Assembly (NCBI GenBank): GCA_002328485.1
Contig: DCUF01000061.1
Span: 1 to 14,941, forward strand
Origin: Deltaproteobacteria bacterium UBA2221
GTDB taxonomy: Bacteria; Desulfobacterota; Syntrophorhabdia; Syntrophorhabdales; WCHB1-27
Direction: 5' to 3'
DNA length: 14,941 nt
A program made the position numbers and the translations under genes. Each line of letters opens with the position of its first letter. Position 1 is the stretch's first letter. Below are positions 1-7,605 of this stretch, in pieces. The notes under the pieces are model-generated. The model had not been told where the DNA came from, searched no databases, and saw only the letters and a program-made list of their open reading frames with translations.

Positions 1-2569
1 GGTTCTCGTCTATCTTTGCCATCTTCAGCGCTTCGAGTACTTCCCCGAGGAAACGACCCTCCTCTACCCCCAATTGCTTCAAGTCTTGCCCTGTCAAGTG
101 GGGCCGTATGGTGTCGGCATAGGTAATGAAGTTTGAAACGGCCTTTCTGGCCCCCTCGGAGGTCGCTTTCGCCATCATAAAGAGCTGTGCCTCCCGGGAA
201 AGCCCGTCGAGGAGCTTAAATATGGTGCTTCTTTTCATGTGGGGAAGTCCGGTTCCAAAAGCAGACATCGTCTCCCGCACCCTTTCGACATCGGTCAGAA
301 ATCTCTTCCTTGTCGATTCGGATATCTCCATCTTTCTCCCAAAGGCGGCCACCTGATCCGAGTGCATTCCATTGACGAGGCCGAGGAGGTAGAAGAGAAC
401 AGAGCTGCACCGCTGTTTGTAAAGGAGCATATACCATTTTAACACCGTTTCCATTTCGCGGAAGAGTCTCTCCTTGTCTCTACCAAAAGTCAGACCGGGG
501 AAGATGAACTTGAGCAGATCAAGCTCCGCCAGTCTTTTGATCATAGAAGCAGGGTTCTCTTCAAGGAGCATGAGGGAAAGTTCGCGCCAAACCCTGGCTC
601 CCCGTATCTTGCTCAAAAACCCCATTTTGGCGGCGTTCTTGATGAGATTGAGGGTGTATTTCCCTATTTGAAAGTCGAATCTTCGCTCAAAACGGATTGC
701 CCGGAAGACCCTCGTCGGGTCCTCCACGAAACTGAGACTGTGGAGCACCCGTATGGTTTTGTCCTTGATATCCCTTTGGGCGCCGAAGAAGTCGGTCAGT
801 TCGCCGAAGGTGTTCTTACTGAGGGATATGGCCAGGGTATTGATGGTAAAATCGCGTCGGTAGAGGTCCAGTTTCAAGGAACTGTTCTCTACCACAGGGA
901 GGGCGGCGGGCGCTTTGTAGTATTCAAGCCGGGCCGTTGCAATGTCCATTTTGAAACCGTCACGATAAAGCACCTTCGCGGTTCCAAACTGTTTGTGGGG
1001 TCTGATCTTCGCGCCGAACCGCTTTGCTATTGCCTCGGCAAACCGTATCCCATCCCCCTCCACGACCAAATCAACATCGAAGGTTTCGAGTCTCAGGAGA
1101 AGATCTCTTACAAAGCCGCCCACTAGATAGACGTGAATGCCTAATTCGTCAGCCACGGTCCCGAGGGCCTTCAAACGCTCGTAGGTGCCCCCGCCGAGCC
1201 GTTCCTCCATGAGTTTTCTGACATTCTTCCTCTTTTCATAGACGTCGTGGTAGTCGACTTTCCCGAAAACGGATTTGCGAATCTCATCCTCCAGAATACG
1301 CAGAAGATCGGTTCTTGTTATGGCTCCAACCAGTTCATCTGCGCTGATAACGGGCACGAAGCGCTGGTTTCCCCCTATAACAATCTCTTTGACCCGTTCA
1401 ATGGAATCGTCCGGGTTAACGGAGGAGAATTCGGTATACATATATTCTTTGACCGAGAGGGCCTGGAGCTTGTGAAAGGCGGCCTTCTCCGCAATCTGCC
1501 TTGTTAGTATACCTACCATCTTGCCGTTCGATATGACCGGAAGGGCATTGATACTGTATTTGTTAAGGATCGATTTCCCCTCCTCGATTGAGGCGTTCTC
1601 ATCCACCGACTTGACAGGAAAGAACATAATATCGCGGGCTATTCGCAAGGGCTTCACATGAATCCACAGGAGCTCCATAAGTCGGTTCTTTGCCTCCGCC
1701 AGGGTTACATCCTTGACGGTACACGAGGCTGCCTCCTTATGTCCGCCCCCTCCCATGAGGGAGAGGATGCGGCCTACATCCACCTCGGGGATGCGGCTTC
1801 TCCCAATAATATAGATGCGCTCATCCATGCGGAAGAGAGCAAAGACGGCGTTCAGGTTTTCCATGTCCCGAAATTTCTGCACAAGAACGGCCAGATCCCC
1901 AACATAGCTTTCCGTATAAACCTCGGTCGTGACGATGTCAACGCCGTTGACATTCTGGACCGTCGCTGCACGGATCACATCATGGAGCAGCAGAACCTGT
2001 TCGGGGGTCAGTTCCTTCACGAGCACTTCCGAGACGATATTTACATGAGCCCCCTTTGACAAAAGATAGGACGCTGCCTCCAGATCAGCGGCGGTTGTAG
2101 AGGGGTACTGAAAACTCCCGGTCTCCTCGTAGATACCGAGCATCATGACCGTTGCCTCGACGGGCGTGATGTCGATGTTCTTTTCCCTGAGGATGGATAT
2201 CAGCATGGTGACACACGCGCCGGTGCTTCCGGTCACATAAAGCTCTGCCTTGACGTCGTCATCACTCTGAGGATGGTGGTCGTAGACGTGAATCTTAACA
2301 TTCTCGTTGTCGGCCAGGGCCGCGAACTGTCCAATCCTACCCCTCTGCTTGGTGTCAACCAGGATCAATGTATCGATCTCATCGAGGTTCAGCTCTTTTT
2401 GTCTTGCCGCATCGAGGAAATAGAGGGTGGACCGGATCAGAAAGTCTCGAACGGTCTTTTCCTGAGAGCCGGGGAAGATCAGAAGGGCGTCAGGGTAGAG
2501 CTTGTGTGCAGCGACCATGGAAGACAGGGCATCGAAATCCGCATTATGATGGGTGGTAATGACCTTCAT
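1..2569 (-). CDS. cca: tRNA nucleotidyltransferase (A- or CCA-adding) with N-terminal DHH and CBS domains, 3' end outside window
   Basis: I translated this frame directly: it is open from an ATG at 2569 to the window edge, giving 856 codons with the C-terminus missing. Domain order: a DHH phosphoesterase-like domain (HHNADFD near residue 7, DTKQRG near 72, DHH near 97), a DHHA1 segment with GGGGHKEA near 273, two CBS domains (about 310-370 and 372-432), then a class II polymerase head with GGFVRD at 484-489 and the metal-binding DVD at 498-500. RRDFTINTLA and EDPTRVFRAIRF follow, both typical of the family. The enzyme adds nucleotides to the 3' end of tRNA. The same architecture is known for the Aquifex A-adding enzyme, and Geobacter has separate CC- and A-adding enzymes, so this may be only the A-adding partner; the sequence in view does not decide. 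No clear Shine-Dalgarno precedes the ATG. It follows the response regulator after a 90-base gap, so read-through from the two-component genes is possible. Confidence 0.9.
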   Translation of the reverse strand, partial: MKVITTHHNADFDALSSMVAAHKLYPDALLIFPGSQEKTVRDFLIRSTLYFLDAARQKELNLDEIDTLILVDTKQRGRIGQFAALADNENVKIHVYDHHPQSDDDVKAELYVTGSTGACVTMLISILREKNIDITPVEATVMMLGIYEETGSFQYPSTTAADLEAASYLLSKGAHVNIVSEVLVKELTPEQVLLLHDVIRAATVQNVNGVDIVTTEVYTESYVGDLAVLVQKFRDMENLNAVFALFRMDERIYIIGRSRIPEVDVGRILSLMGGGGHKEAASCTVKDVTLAEAKNRLMELLWIHVKPLRIARDIMFFPVKSVDENASIEEGKSILNKYSINALPVISNGKMVGILTRQIAEKAAFHKLQALSVKEYMYTEFSSVNPDDSIERVKEIVIGGNQRFVPVISADELVGAITRTDLLRILEDEIRKSVFGKVDYHDVYEKRKNVRKLMEERLGGGTYERLKALGTVADELGIHVYLVGGFVRDLLLRLETFDVDLVVEGDGIRFAEAIAKRFGAKIRPHKQFGTAKVLYRDGFKMDIATARLEYYKAPAALPVVENSSLKLDLYRRDFTINTLAISLSKNTFGELTDFFGAQRDIKDKTIRVLHSLSFVEDPTRVFRAIRFERRFDFQIGKYTLNLIKNAAKMGFLSKIRGARVWRELSLMLLEENPASMIKRLAELDLLKFIFPGLTFGRDKERLFREMETVLKWYMLLYKQRCSSVLFYLLGLVNGMHSDQVAAFGRKMEISESTRKRFLTDVERVRETMSAFGTGLPHMKRSTIFKLLDGLSREAQLFMMAKATSEGARKAVSNFITYADTIRPHLTGQDLKQLGVEEGRFLGEVLEALKMAKIDEN

Positions 2570-2577
2570 TTATGAAG

Positions 2578-2607
2578 AGAATAGAGCAGTGCAAGGAGCA
2601 ATGTCAA
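2578..2607 (-). promoter_or_regulatory. Possible sigma-70 promoter of the tRNA nucleotidyltransferase gene
   Basis: Read on the minus strand there is a perfect -35 TTGACA (2602-2607), an 18-base spacer and a -10 TATTCT (2578-2583, 4 of 6). The predicted transcript would begin only a few bases before the ATG at 2569, giving a nearly leaderless mRNA. That would fit the lack of a recognisable ribosome binding site. The -10 is weak, so this is tentative. Confidence 0.35.
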
Positions 2608-2659
2608 TTGTACAGGTGGCCGGACGCAAAGCAGGTAGAATATCTCGGTGCGTGACCAG

Positions 2660-4009
2660 CTATCGTCTGGTAATCTGGTAGTCCTTGATCTTTAGCCTCA
2701 GGGTAGGGCGGGAAATGCCGAGCATTGCCGCGGTCTTTGTGATGTGCCAGTTTGTATGATCGAGGATTTTTGCAATGTGTTCCTTTTCGACCTCCCTGAG
2801 GCTCAAGACAGGTTGTGCTTGTTGCTCGGCTGGAAACGTTGCGTCATTCAGGAAATTCGTAATGGTGTCATCCAGTATCACTTCGCCCGGCGTGTAGATC
2901 GCTGCACGGGTCAGGACGTTTTCCAGTTGCCTCACATTTCCGGGCCATCGGTATTCCTTCATTCTCACCATGGCCTTCGGCTCGACCCGTCCGATGTTCT
3001 TGCCCAGTTCCTGATTGATTCTTCTGAGAAGGTGATCTACGAGGAGCACGATGTCATCTTTTCTCTCTCGCAAGGGCGGGACATGGATACGGGCTATACT
3101 CAGCCGGTAGTAAAGGTCTTCTCGAAATCCCCCCTCTTCTGCCATTTTCCACAGATCCCGGTTGGTGGCAGCAACCACACGGGCATGCGATTTCAATGTT
3201 TTCTCCCCGCCGACTCGCTGAAATTCCTTCTCCTGCAGGACCCGTAACAATTTTGCTTGGAGTTCAACCGGAATTTCGCCAATCTCATCGAGAAATATCA
3301 TGCCCGAACCGGCCAGTTCGAATTTGCCCTTCTTCGCGGTCAAGGCACCGGTAAAGGCCCCTTTCTCATGGCCGAACAGTTCGCTTTCCATAAGGGTGTC
3401 GACGATGGCCGAACAGTTGATGGCCAGAAACGGTTCGGTCCTGCTGGGGCTGAAGGAATGGATGGCCTTCGCGATCAGTTCCTTTCCGGTCCCTGTTTCT
3501 CCCTCGATAAGGACCGTGACACGGTTTTCCGAAAGCATCCCGATAGACTTGAAGATCTCCTTCATTGCCCTGCTCTTTCCAATGATGGACCCTGTCTGCC
3601 GGCCCGTCTGTTCAGACGGAGGCGTCTCTATCTCCTTCGACTCAGAAAGTCTGAGCGCCCTGCTGACCGCCGTCTCCAGTTCATCAACATCGATCGGCTT
3701 TGTTATGTATTCGCAGGCGCCGAGTTTCATGGCCTTTACCGTCGTCTCCATGTCGTGGTAGGCAGTGATCATGATTGTATTGGTCTTGGGCGATTTCTTC
3801 TTGAGCTCCTCCAGAACCGTGAGCCCATTTGCATCGGGGAGATGGATATCCAAAATGATGGCATGGGGGTGGAAAGCTGCGTTCAGTTCTAGACCCATTT
3901 TTGCCGAATCGGCGCACTTAACGCTATAGCCTTTGCCGGTAAGAAAAATATCGAGCAGCTCAAGCTGAGAAGGCTCGTCGTCTATGATAAGTATCTTCTG
4001 TTTATCCAT
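2660..4009 (-). CDS. Sigma-54-dependent response regulator, NtrC family
   Basis: The 449-residue protein has a receiver domain (about 5-118) with acidic pocket D10/D11, phospho-acceptor D54, T82 and K104. The central AAA+ domain has Walker A GETGTGKE at 170-177, the sigma-54-contacting GAFTGA loop at 217-222 and Walker B ending in D241-E242. A Fis-type helix-turn-helix lies near 421-443. All hallmark residues of an active enhancer-binding protein are present. When phosphorylated it should form a hexamer upstream of a -24/-12 promoter and drive open complex formation by ATP hydrolysis. Its ATG lies 8 bases inside the end of the kinase gene, so the two are co-translated and are almost certainly cognate partners. 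Its target cannot be read from the protein. The strong sigma-54 site in front of the acyl-CoA ligase two genes upstream is the natural candidate. Confidence 0.95.
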   Translation of the reverse strand: MDKQKILIIDDEPSQLELLDIFLTGKGYSVKCADSAKMGLELNAAFHPHAIILDIHLPDANGLTVLEELKKKSPKTNTIMITAYHDMETTVKAMKLGACEYITKPIDVDELETAVSRALRLSESKEIETPPSEQTGRQTGSIIGKSRAMKEIFKSIGMLSENRVTVLIEGETGTGKELIAKAIHSFSPSRTEPFLAINCSAIVDTLMESELFGHEKGAFTGALTAKKGKFELAGSGMIFLDEIGEIPVELQAKLLRVLQEKEFQRVGGEKTLKSHARVVAATNRDLWKMAEEGGFREDLYYRLSIARIHVPPLRERKDDIVLLVDHLLRRINQELGKNIGRVEPKAMVRMKEYRWPGNVRQLENVLTRAAIYTPGEVILDDTITNFLNDATFPAEQQAQPVLSLREVEKEHIAKILDHTNWHITKTAAMLGISRPTLRLKIKDYQITRR

Positions 4010-5519
4010 TTCCTTCTGTTAGTGGTAAGGTCAAACGTATGGAAAACCCCTTGCTGTGGCGCTTCGCTGCCACCGTACCCCCGTGGGCCTCGATAAGCTT
4101 TTTAACGTTGAAAAGCCCCAACCCCGTTCCCGTTGTCTTTCTGCTAAAGAAAGGATCAAAAATGTAGGGCAGGTCCTCCTCGCTGGCGCCCGGTCCGTCG
4201 TCGGTAAAATAGATGCCGATCGTCCGTTCCGGGTCTCCCATGTATTTCGCGGCAATGCTGATCGTCCCTCCCGGAGGGAGCACCTCGATGGCGTTGAGCA
4301 ACACATTGATGATGGTCTGTTCCATCTTTGCCCTATCTATCAAAACCTTTTCGGCCCCTCTCAGCAGTTTCTTCTGGACCCGAAGCCCCTTATTCTTGAT
4401 CTTTGCACTGAGCAGACGGAGGCATGCATGTATCACGTCGTTTATGGATCCTGGTTCCATTCGAAGGGCCACCGGTTTCGCAAAATCGAGCATCTCGGTG
4501 AGAATCTTCTCCAGCCTGGTTATCTCCGCGGCGGAGATCTCCATGATCCTCCTCCCGTTTCCACCGATGTCCGCGGCCTTGAGCGCCATCTGAATACTCA
4601 TCTTTATTGACGAGAGGGGGTTTCTGATCTCATGGGCCAGGGACGTTGTAAGCTGACCGATGTGGGCCAGCCGCTCCGATTCTCTCATCCGCTCTTCCAT
4701 CTTCACCCGCTCTGTTATGTCCCTGCAAATGCCCACCGTGATCCGGCCGCCTTGATAGGCCACCACCTTAACCCTGTTCTCTGTAGGGAGTGAGGTTCCG
4801 TCTTTGTGCAGCCGGTTGTAGACGTACTGGTCGGGGATATTCTTGCGAGTGAATCTTCTTGTCTGATAGGTCCTCACCCGAGCCACGGAATCGGGGGCGA
4901 CAAAGTCGAGGTACAAGTGGCCGATCATCTCCTCGGGTCTATAGCCGTGCATCTCGCAGAACGCGCTGTTTACGAAGATGATGCGCCCGTTTCTTTTCAC
5001 AAAGTACCCGTCGTTTATCTCCTCAACGAGCATCCGGTACTTGGCCTCCGACGCCGATAACTGTCGGGTTCTTCTGGACACCTCCTGCTCCAAGATTTCC
5101 GTATATTCCCTCATCTTCTTTTGATGAAGGTTTTGATAGTGGTCGGTGAACCTGGCAATGGTGTATGAGAGGCACTCGTTCAATCTACCCATGGCCGTCA
5201 CCAAGTCCGGGCCGACAAGCTTCTCGCCGAAAAGCCTGAATAGGGACGTTCTCTGCAACTCGAAGGCCTGCTGCACTTCTGCAAGGGTGAACTCATGATA
5301 GAGTCTCAGCTCGGTAATCTTTCTTATGAAACCGTCTATCTTTGAAAAATCGTTATTTACCAGGGCTGCAAAATTGGCGTCGGTGATCTCGGAAGTTGTG
5401 GCGGTCAACTCCTTGATGGACCTCTGGCTGTACCTCTGGCCGCATTTCTGTCTGATGGTGTGAGTGCATTCGGCTATTATCTCATTCCTGTGTTCCGCTA
5501 ATATGCTTTCCAAGCTCAA
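4002..5519 (-). CDS. Cytoplasmic PAS-domain sensor histidine kinase
   Basis: The 505-residue protein has no hydrophobic membrane segment, so it should sense an intracellular signal. The N-terminal ~125 residues are helical and resemble the RsbRD N-terminal sensor domain, which is also found in other soluble kinases. A short coiled coil (about 130-160) leads to a PAS domain (about 160-275). HisKA follows with the H-box LAHEIRNPLSS and phospho-acceptor H296. The ATPase domain has N409 in the N-box, DDGPG at 440-444, an F-box FDPFF near 454-458 and GTGLGL at 464-469. It should autophosphorylate H296 and pass phosphate to D54 of the overlapping response regulator. The start used is TTG at 5519, because the sensor domain begins almost at once and no ATG or GTG precedes it in frame. 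Only a GGTGG lies before it. A short 11-codon frame (ATG at 5551) ends on the TTG and might couple translation. Confidence 0.92.
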   Translation of the reverse strand: MSLESILAEHRNEIIAECTHTIRQKCGQRYSQRSIKELTATTSEITDANFAALVNNDFSKIDGFIRKITELRLYHEFTLAEVQQAFELQRTSLFRLFGEKLVGPDLVTAMGRLNECLSYTIARFTDHYQNLHQKKMREYTEILEQEVSRRTRQLSASEAKYRMLVEEINDGYFVKRNGRIIFVNSAFCEMHGYRPEEMIGHLYLDFVAPDSVARVRTYQTRRFTRKNIPDQYVYNRLHKDGTSLPTENRVKVVAYQGGRITVGICRDITERVKMEERMRESERLAHIGQLTTSLAHEIRNPLSSIKMSIQMALKAADIGGNGRRIMEISAAEITRLEKILTEMLDFAKPVALRMEPGSINDVIHACLRLLSAKIKNKGLRVQKKLLRGAEKVLIDRAKMEQTIINVLLNAIEVLPPGGTISIAAKYMGDPERTIGIYFTDDGPGASEEDLPYIFDPFFSRKTTGTGLGLFNVKKLIEAHGGTVAAKRHSKGFSIRLTLPLTEGNG

Positions 5520-5580
5520 AACGCCACCACCGCAAAGATCGTACAGGTCATGAGGACCCTGTGCAACGTGTAATGAAACG

Positions 5581-5610
5581 ATAATAACACGGCTTCAGCG
5601 GCGTTGGAAA
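5581..5610 (-). promoter_or_regulatory. Possible sigma-70 promoter of the kinase-regulator operon
   Basis: On the minus strand, TTTCCA (5605-5610, 4 of 6) and TATTAT (5581-5586, 5 of 6) are separated by 18 bases. They lie about 60 bases before the kinase start and just after the hairpins that follow the ligase gene. The location is right for a separate promoter, but the -35 is weak. A second weak pair, TTGCAC-N17-TACGAT, lies nearer the gene and cannot be ranked against it by eye. Confidence 0.33.
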
Positions 5611-5624
5611 GGGCTTGAAGGAGG

Positions 5625-5650
5625 TTCGGGGGCCTGCTGAGGCCCCCGAA
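5625..5650. repeat. GC-rich 11-bp perfect inverted repeat with a 4-base loop
   Basis: TTCGGGGGCCT (5625-5635) and its exact complement AGGCCCCCGAA (5640-5650) flank the loop GCTG. The RNA hairpin would be very stable on either strand. No T-run follows it on either strand, so it is not by itself a canonical intrinsic terminator. In the minus direction it directly follows the terminator-like hairpin at 5649-5680 and shares two bases with that hairpin's U-run. It could act as a back-up transcription block, an mRNA 3'-end stabiliser or a processing site between the ligase and kinase messages. Confidence 0.7.
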
Positions 5651-5680
5651 AAATCTGCTCGACCGAGGTATCGGCAGATT
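5649..5680 (-). terminator. Probable rho-independent terminator after the acyl-CoA ligase gene
   Basis: On the minus strand, the arms AATCTGC (plus 5652-5658) and GCAGATT (plus 5674-5680) pair. Three more pairs follow after a one-base bulge, closing an 8-base loop. The stem is followed by five U residues (plus A's at 5649-5653). It lies about 60 bases past the ligase stop codon. This is a moderately stable terminator that would separate the ligase message from the kinase-regulator message. Confidence 0.55.
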
Positions 5681-5741
5681 CGATGGGAGGATCGCCACGT
5701 CATTTCTTTTATAGACCGCTCAAAGGCTGCAGAAGGTGGAG

Positions 5742-7391
5742 CTACTGCCTCTGCAGCTTGTTCTTTATGTCCTCTCTCAGCGCTTTCTTATCAATCTTCC
5801 CTACCTTTGTCACGGGAAGGTCATTGACAAACTCAATTCGTTCAGGCAGTTGCTGCACGGAAGCCCCGCCAGCTTTGAGAAAAGCGATGGCATCCTCGAA
5901 GGTCAAGGGGGACCCTTCTTTCAAGGCGACGTAGGCGCAGATCCTCTCGCCCAGAACCTTGTCCGGCATGCCGACCACGGCCGATTCCCGAATTGCCGGA
6001 TGGGCGCACAAGCGGTTCTCGATCTCTACGGCACTGATCTTTTCCCCGCCACGGTTAATAATGTCCTTGATCCTGCCCGTTATCGTGATATTGCCAAACC
6101 GATCCTTGCGGGCCTTGTCGCCTGTTTTGAAGAAACCGTCGGGCGTAAAGATTTGGCTATTTTCCTCTTGGGACTTGAAATACCCCGTAAAGATGCCCGG
6201 TCCTTTGGAGACAAGCTCACCCTCAACACCGGGGGGCACCTCATTCCCTCCCTCATCGATTACCTTGATGGTGTCATAGGGACAGGCGGCCCTTCCGACA
6301 CTATTGCAGATTATGTCAATACTGTCTCCCGGTCGGGTAGCTGTGTTTGTGCCCTCAGACGAGCCGAATCCGTTGATGAAGATACAATCGAGTTTCTCAT
6401 AGGCCTCGCGAACCAGATCGGGCGTGCTCGGTGCCCCTCCAACGGATAGTTTTTTTAAGGAGGAGATATCGTATCGATGCCGGCCCTCCATGTCGAGGAT
6501 CCTCCTCACCAGAGCCGGAACCGTGGGAATAGCCGTGACCTTCTCCTTCTCTATCCACTCACAGATATGGTCGGGCTGTGTAGAGTCGAGCAGGACCAGT
6601 TTGGCGAAGTTGAGGAATGCTGCGCCGATCCCCCAGTGCATGGCCATACTGTGGCCGACAGGGGTTATTACCATAAGGGTATCGTGGCTTGTGATTTCCC
6701 ATACCCTGGCATGATACTCCACATTGGCTATATAGCAGTTGTGCGTCCTGACGCTCGCCTTGGGGAGTCCTGTCGTCCCACCGGTGGGCATGATATGGGA
6801 TACCTCGTCCGGATCCGGCCTCCTGTCTTGCAAGGCTTTCAGGTTTTCAGGGGTCAATTCGGCCCTTTCGATCAGTTCGTCCATGGTAAGATACGAGGAC
6901 TCGTTCTTGCCGGTCCTCACCAGGATGACATGTTTAAGTTGTGGATTTTCCTTGAGAACATCGTCAATTATGGGCTCATATTTAGTCTTGCCGTGCTTTT
7001 TGGGCACCAACCACGCCACCGGTTTTGTGAGGGTGGACAAATAGTTGATCTCGGACTGATTGTGTCTCGGGATCAGAAGGAGGGTCAGTGCCCCGATCTT
7101 CTGTGCCGCAAAAAACGCCACCACGTATTCGTGCCAGTTGGGAAACTGAAGGAGGACCCATTCCTTTGGCTTAATGCCAAGTTGCATCAAGCTGATTGCC
7201 AGCCGGTCGACCTTTTCGCGGAGTTGGCCATAGGTCCAACTGCCGGTGCCATCCACAAGACCGATCCTGTCGGGATAGATATCCGAGGCCTTGTCCAGCA
7301 TATCTCCCCACGTCATCCCAAGCCACCATCGTAGTCTATTGTATCTCTCACGATCTTCCGTTGCGTACTCGGTGAAACCGACTATGGCCAT
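5742..7391 (-). CDS. AMP-forming acyl/aryl-CoA ligase (ANL superfamily, EntE/DhbE-like)
   Basis: The 549-residue protein is a complete adenylate-forming enzyme that should activate a carboxylic acid with ATP and then form its CoA thioester. Motifs: P-loop TGGTTGLPK at 203-211, GFGSSEG at 341-347, TGD at 423-425, hinge motif GRIKDIINRGGEK at 439-451, and catalytic K532 inside PVTKVGK (526-532). The N-terminal half, including the RTHNCY after the P-loop, most resembles aryl-acid adenylating enzymes such as EntE and DhbE. The acid-pocket pair that is His-Asn in those enzymes, where Asn reads the 2-hydroxyl, is H247-S248 here, so a 2-hydroxybenzoate is unlikely. No carrier-protein or siderophore gene lies nearby, which favours CoA as acceptor. 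An aromatic or cyclic acid is possible, but the substrate is unknown. GGAGGAG lies 5 bases before the ATG. PVTKVGK fits the PX4GK motif acetylated by Pat enzymes, and a Pat homologue is divergent. Confidence 0.9.
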   Translation of the reverse strand: MAIVGFTEYATEDRERYNRLRWWLGMTWGDMLDKASDIYPDRIGLVDGTGSWTYGQLREKVDRLAISLMQLGIKPKEWVLLQFPNWHEYVVAFFAAQKIGALTLLLIPRHNQSEINYLSTLTKPVAWLVPKKHGKTKYEPIIDDVLKENPQLKHVILVRTGKNESSYLTMDELIERAELTPENLKALQDRRPDPDEVSHIMPTGGTTGLPKASVRTHNCYIANVEYHARVWEITSHDTLMVITPVGHSMAMHWGIGAAFLNFAKLVLLDSTQPDHICEWIEKEKVTAIPTVPALVRRILDMEGRHRYDISSLKKLSVGGAPSTPDLVREAYEKLDCIFINGFGSSEGTNTATRPGDSIDIICNSVGRAACPYDTIKVIDEGGNEVPPGVEGELVSKGPGIFTGYFKSQEENSQIFTPDGFFKTGDKARKDRFGNITITGRIKDIINRGGEKISAVEIENRLCAHPAIRESAVVGMPDKVLGERICAYVALKEGSPLTFEDAIAFLKAGGASVQQLPERIEFVNDLPVTKVGKIDKKALREDIKNKLQRQ

Positions 7392-7480
7392 GCAAGCTCC
7401 TCCCTCAATGTGAGTGTAATCATTCTACCAGTTGCTTTCCACTGGTCACGTCTTCTCTTGGGCCCTCTGCCTGCAGCCAT
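7382..7480 (-). CDS. Possible 32-residue upstream ORF overlapping the ligase start
   Basis: An ATG at 7480 opens 32 codons that end in TAG at 7382-7384, inside codons 3-4 of the ligase gene and in another frame. GGGAGGAG (plus 7490-7497) lies 9 bases before the ATG, an unusually strong ribosome binding site for a chance frame. The peptide begins MAAGRGPKRRR and is Arg/Lys-rich in its first half. I recognise no family. The overlap suggests translational coupling: ribosomes finishing here could restart at the ligase ATG, which also has its own strong site. It would be translated from a sigma-54 transcript starting near 7595, but not from the alternative start close to 7415. Whether it is expressed cannot be judged from one sequence. 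Confidence 0.38.
   Translation of the reverse strand: MAAGRGPKRRRDQWKATGRMITLTLREELAWP
7422..7449 (-). promoter_or_regulatory. Possible sigma-70 promoter of the ligase gene with an operator-like dyad
   Basis: On the minus strand GTGACC (7444-7449, 4 of 6) and TAGAAT (7422-7427, 5 of 6) are 16 bases apart, about 30 bases before the ligase ATG. A perfect inverted repeat, ACCAGT (7427-7432) and ACTGGT (7441-7446) with 8 bases between, fills the spacer, where a repressor would block polymerase. This would be an alternative to the sigma-54 promoter farther upstream. Both elements are moderate, and the repeat is short enough to occur by chance. Confidence 0.35.
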
Positions 7481-7605
7481 CAGTACCAACTCCTCCCGAA
7501 AAGGCCATAATCGTGATAACCGCTTGGGATAGCCGTACATCGCATCATTCTCACAAAGGATACCACTCTTTGATGTCCTGGGTTACGTATCTTTGAGGCA
7601 ATAAA

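Noticed and set aside
3257..3892. Long plus-strand open frame (211 codons) opposite the response regulator, and similar frames opposite other genes (for example 668-1126, 4056-4610, 5736-6449, 6477-7334)
   Set aside because: They lie antisense to genes with complete, recognisable domains. Their translations are rich in His, Arg, Gly and Pro with no family resemblance, and none has a supporting ribosome site that I can see.
7427..7446. FadR-type operator near the ligase gene
   Set aside because: The half-sites ACTGGT and ACCAGT look FadR-like, but their order is reversed and they are 8 bases apart instead of adjacent, so a FadR assignment is not supported.
7461..7475. Second sigma-54-like sequence on the plus strand (GG-N10-GC, GGCCCTCTGCCTGCA)
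   Set aside because: It has the right GG/GC spacing but mismatches in both boxes and lies about 300 bases from the plus-strand gene, which has a much better sigma-70 promoter of its own.
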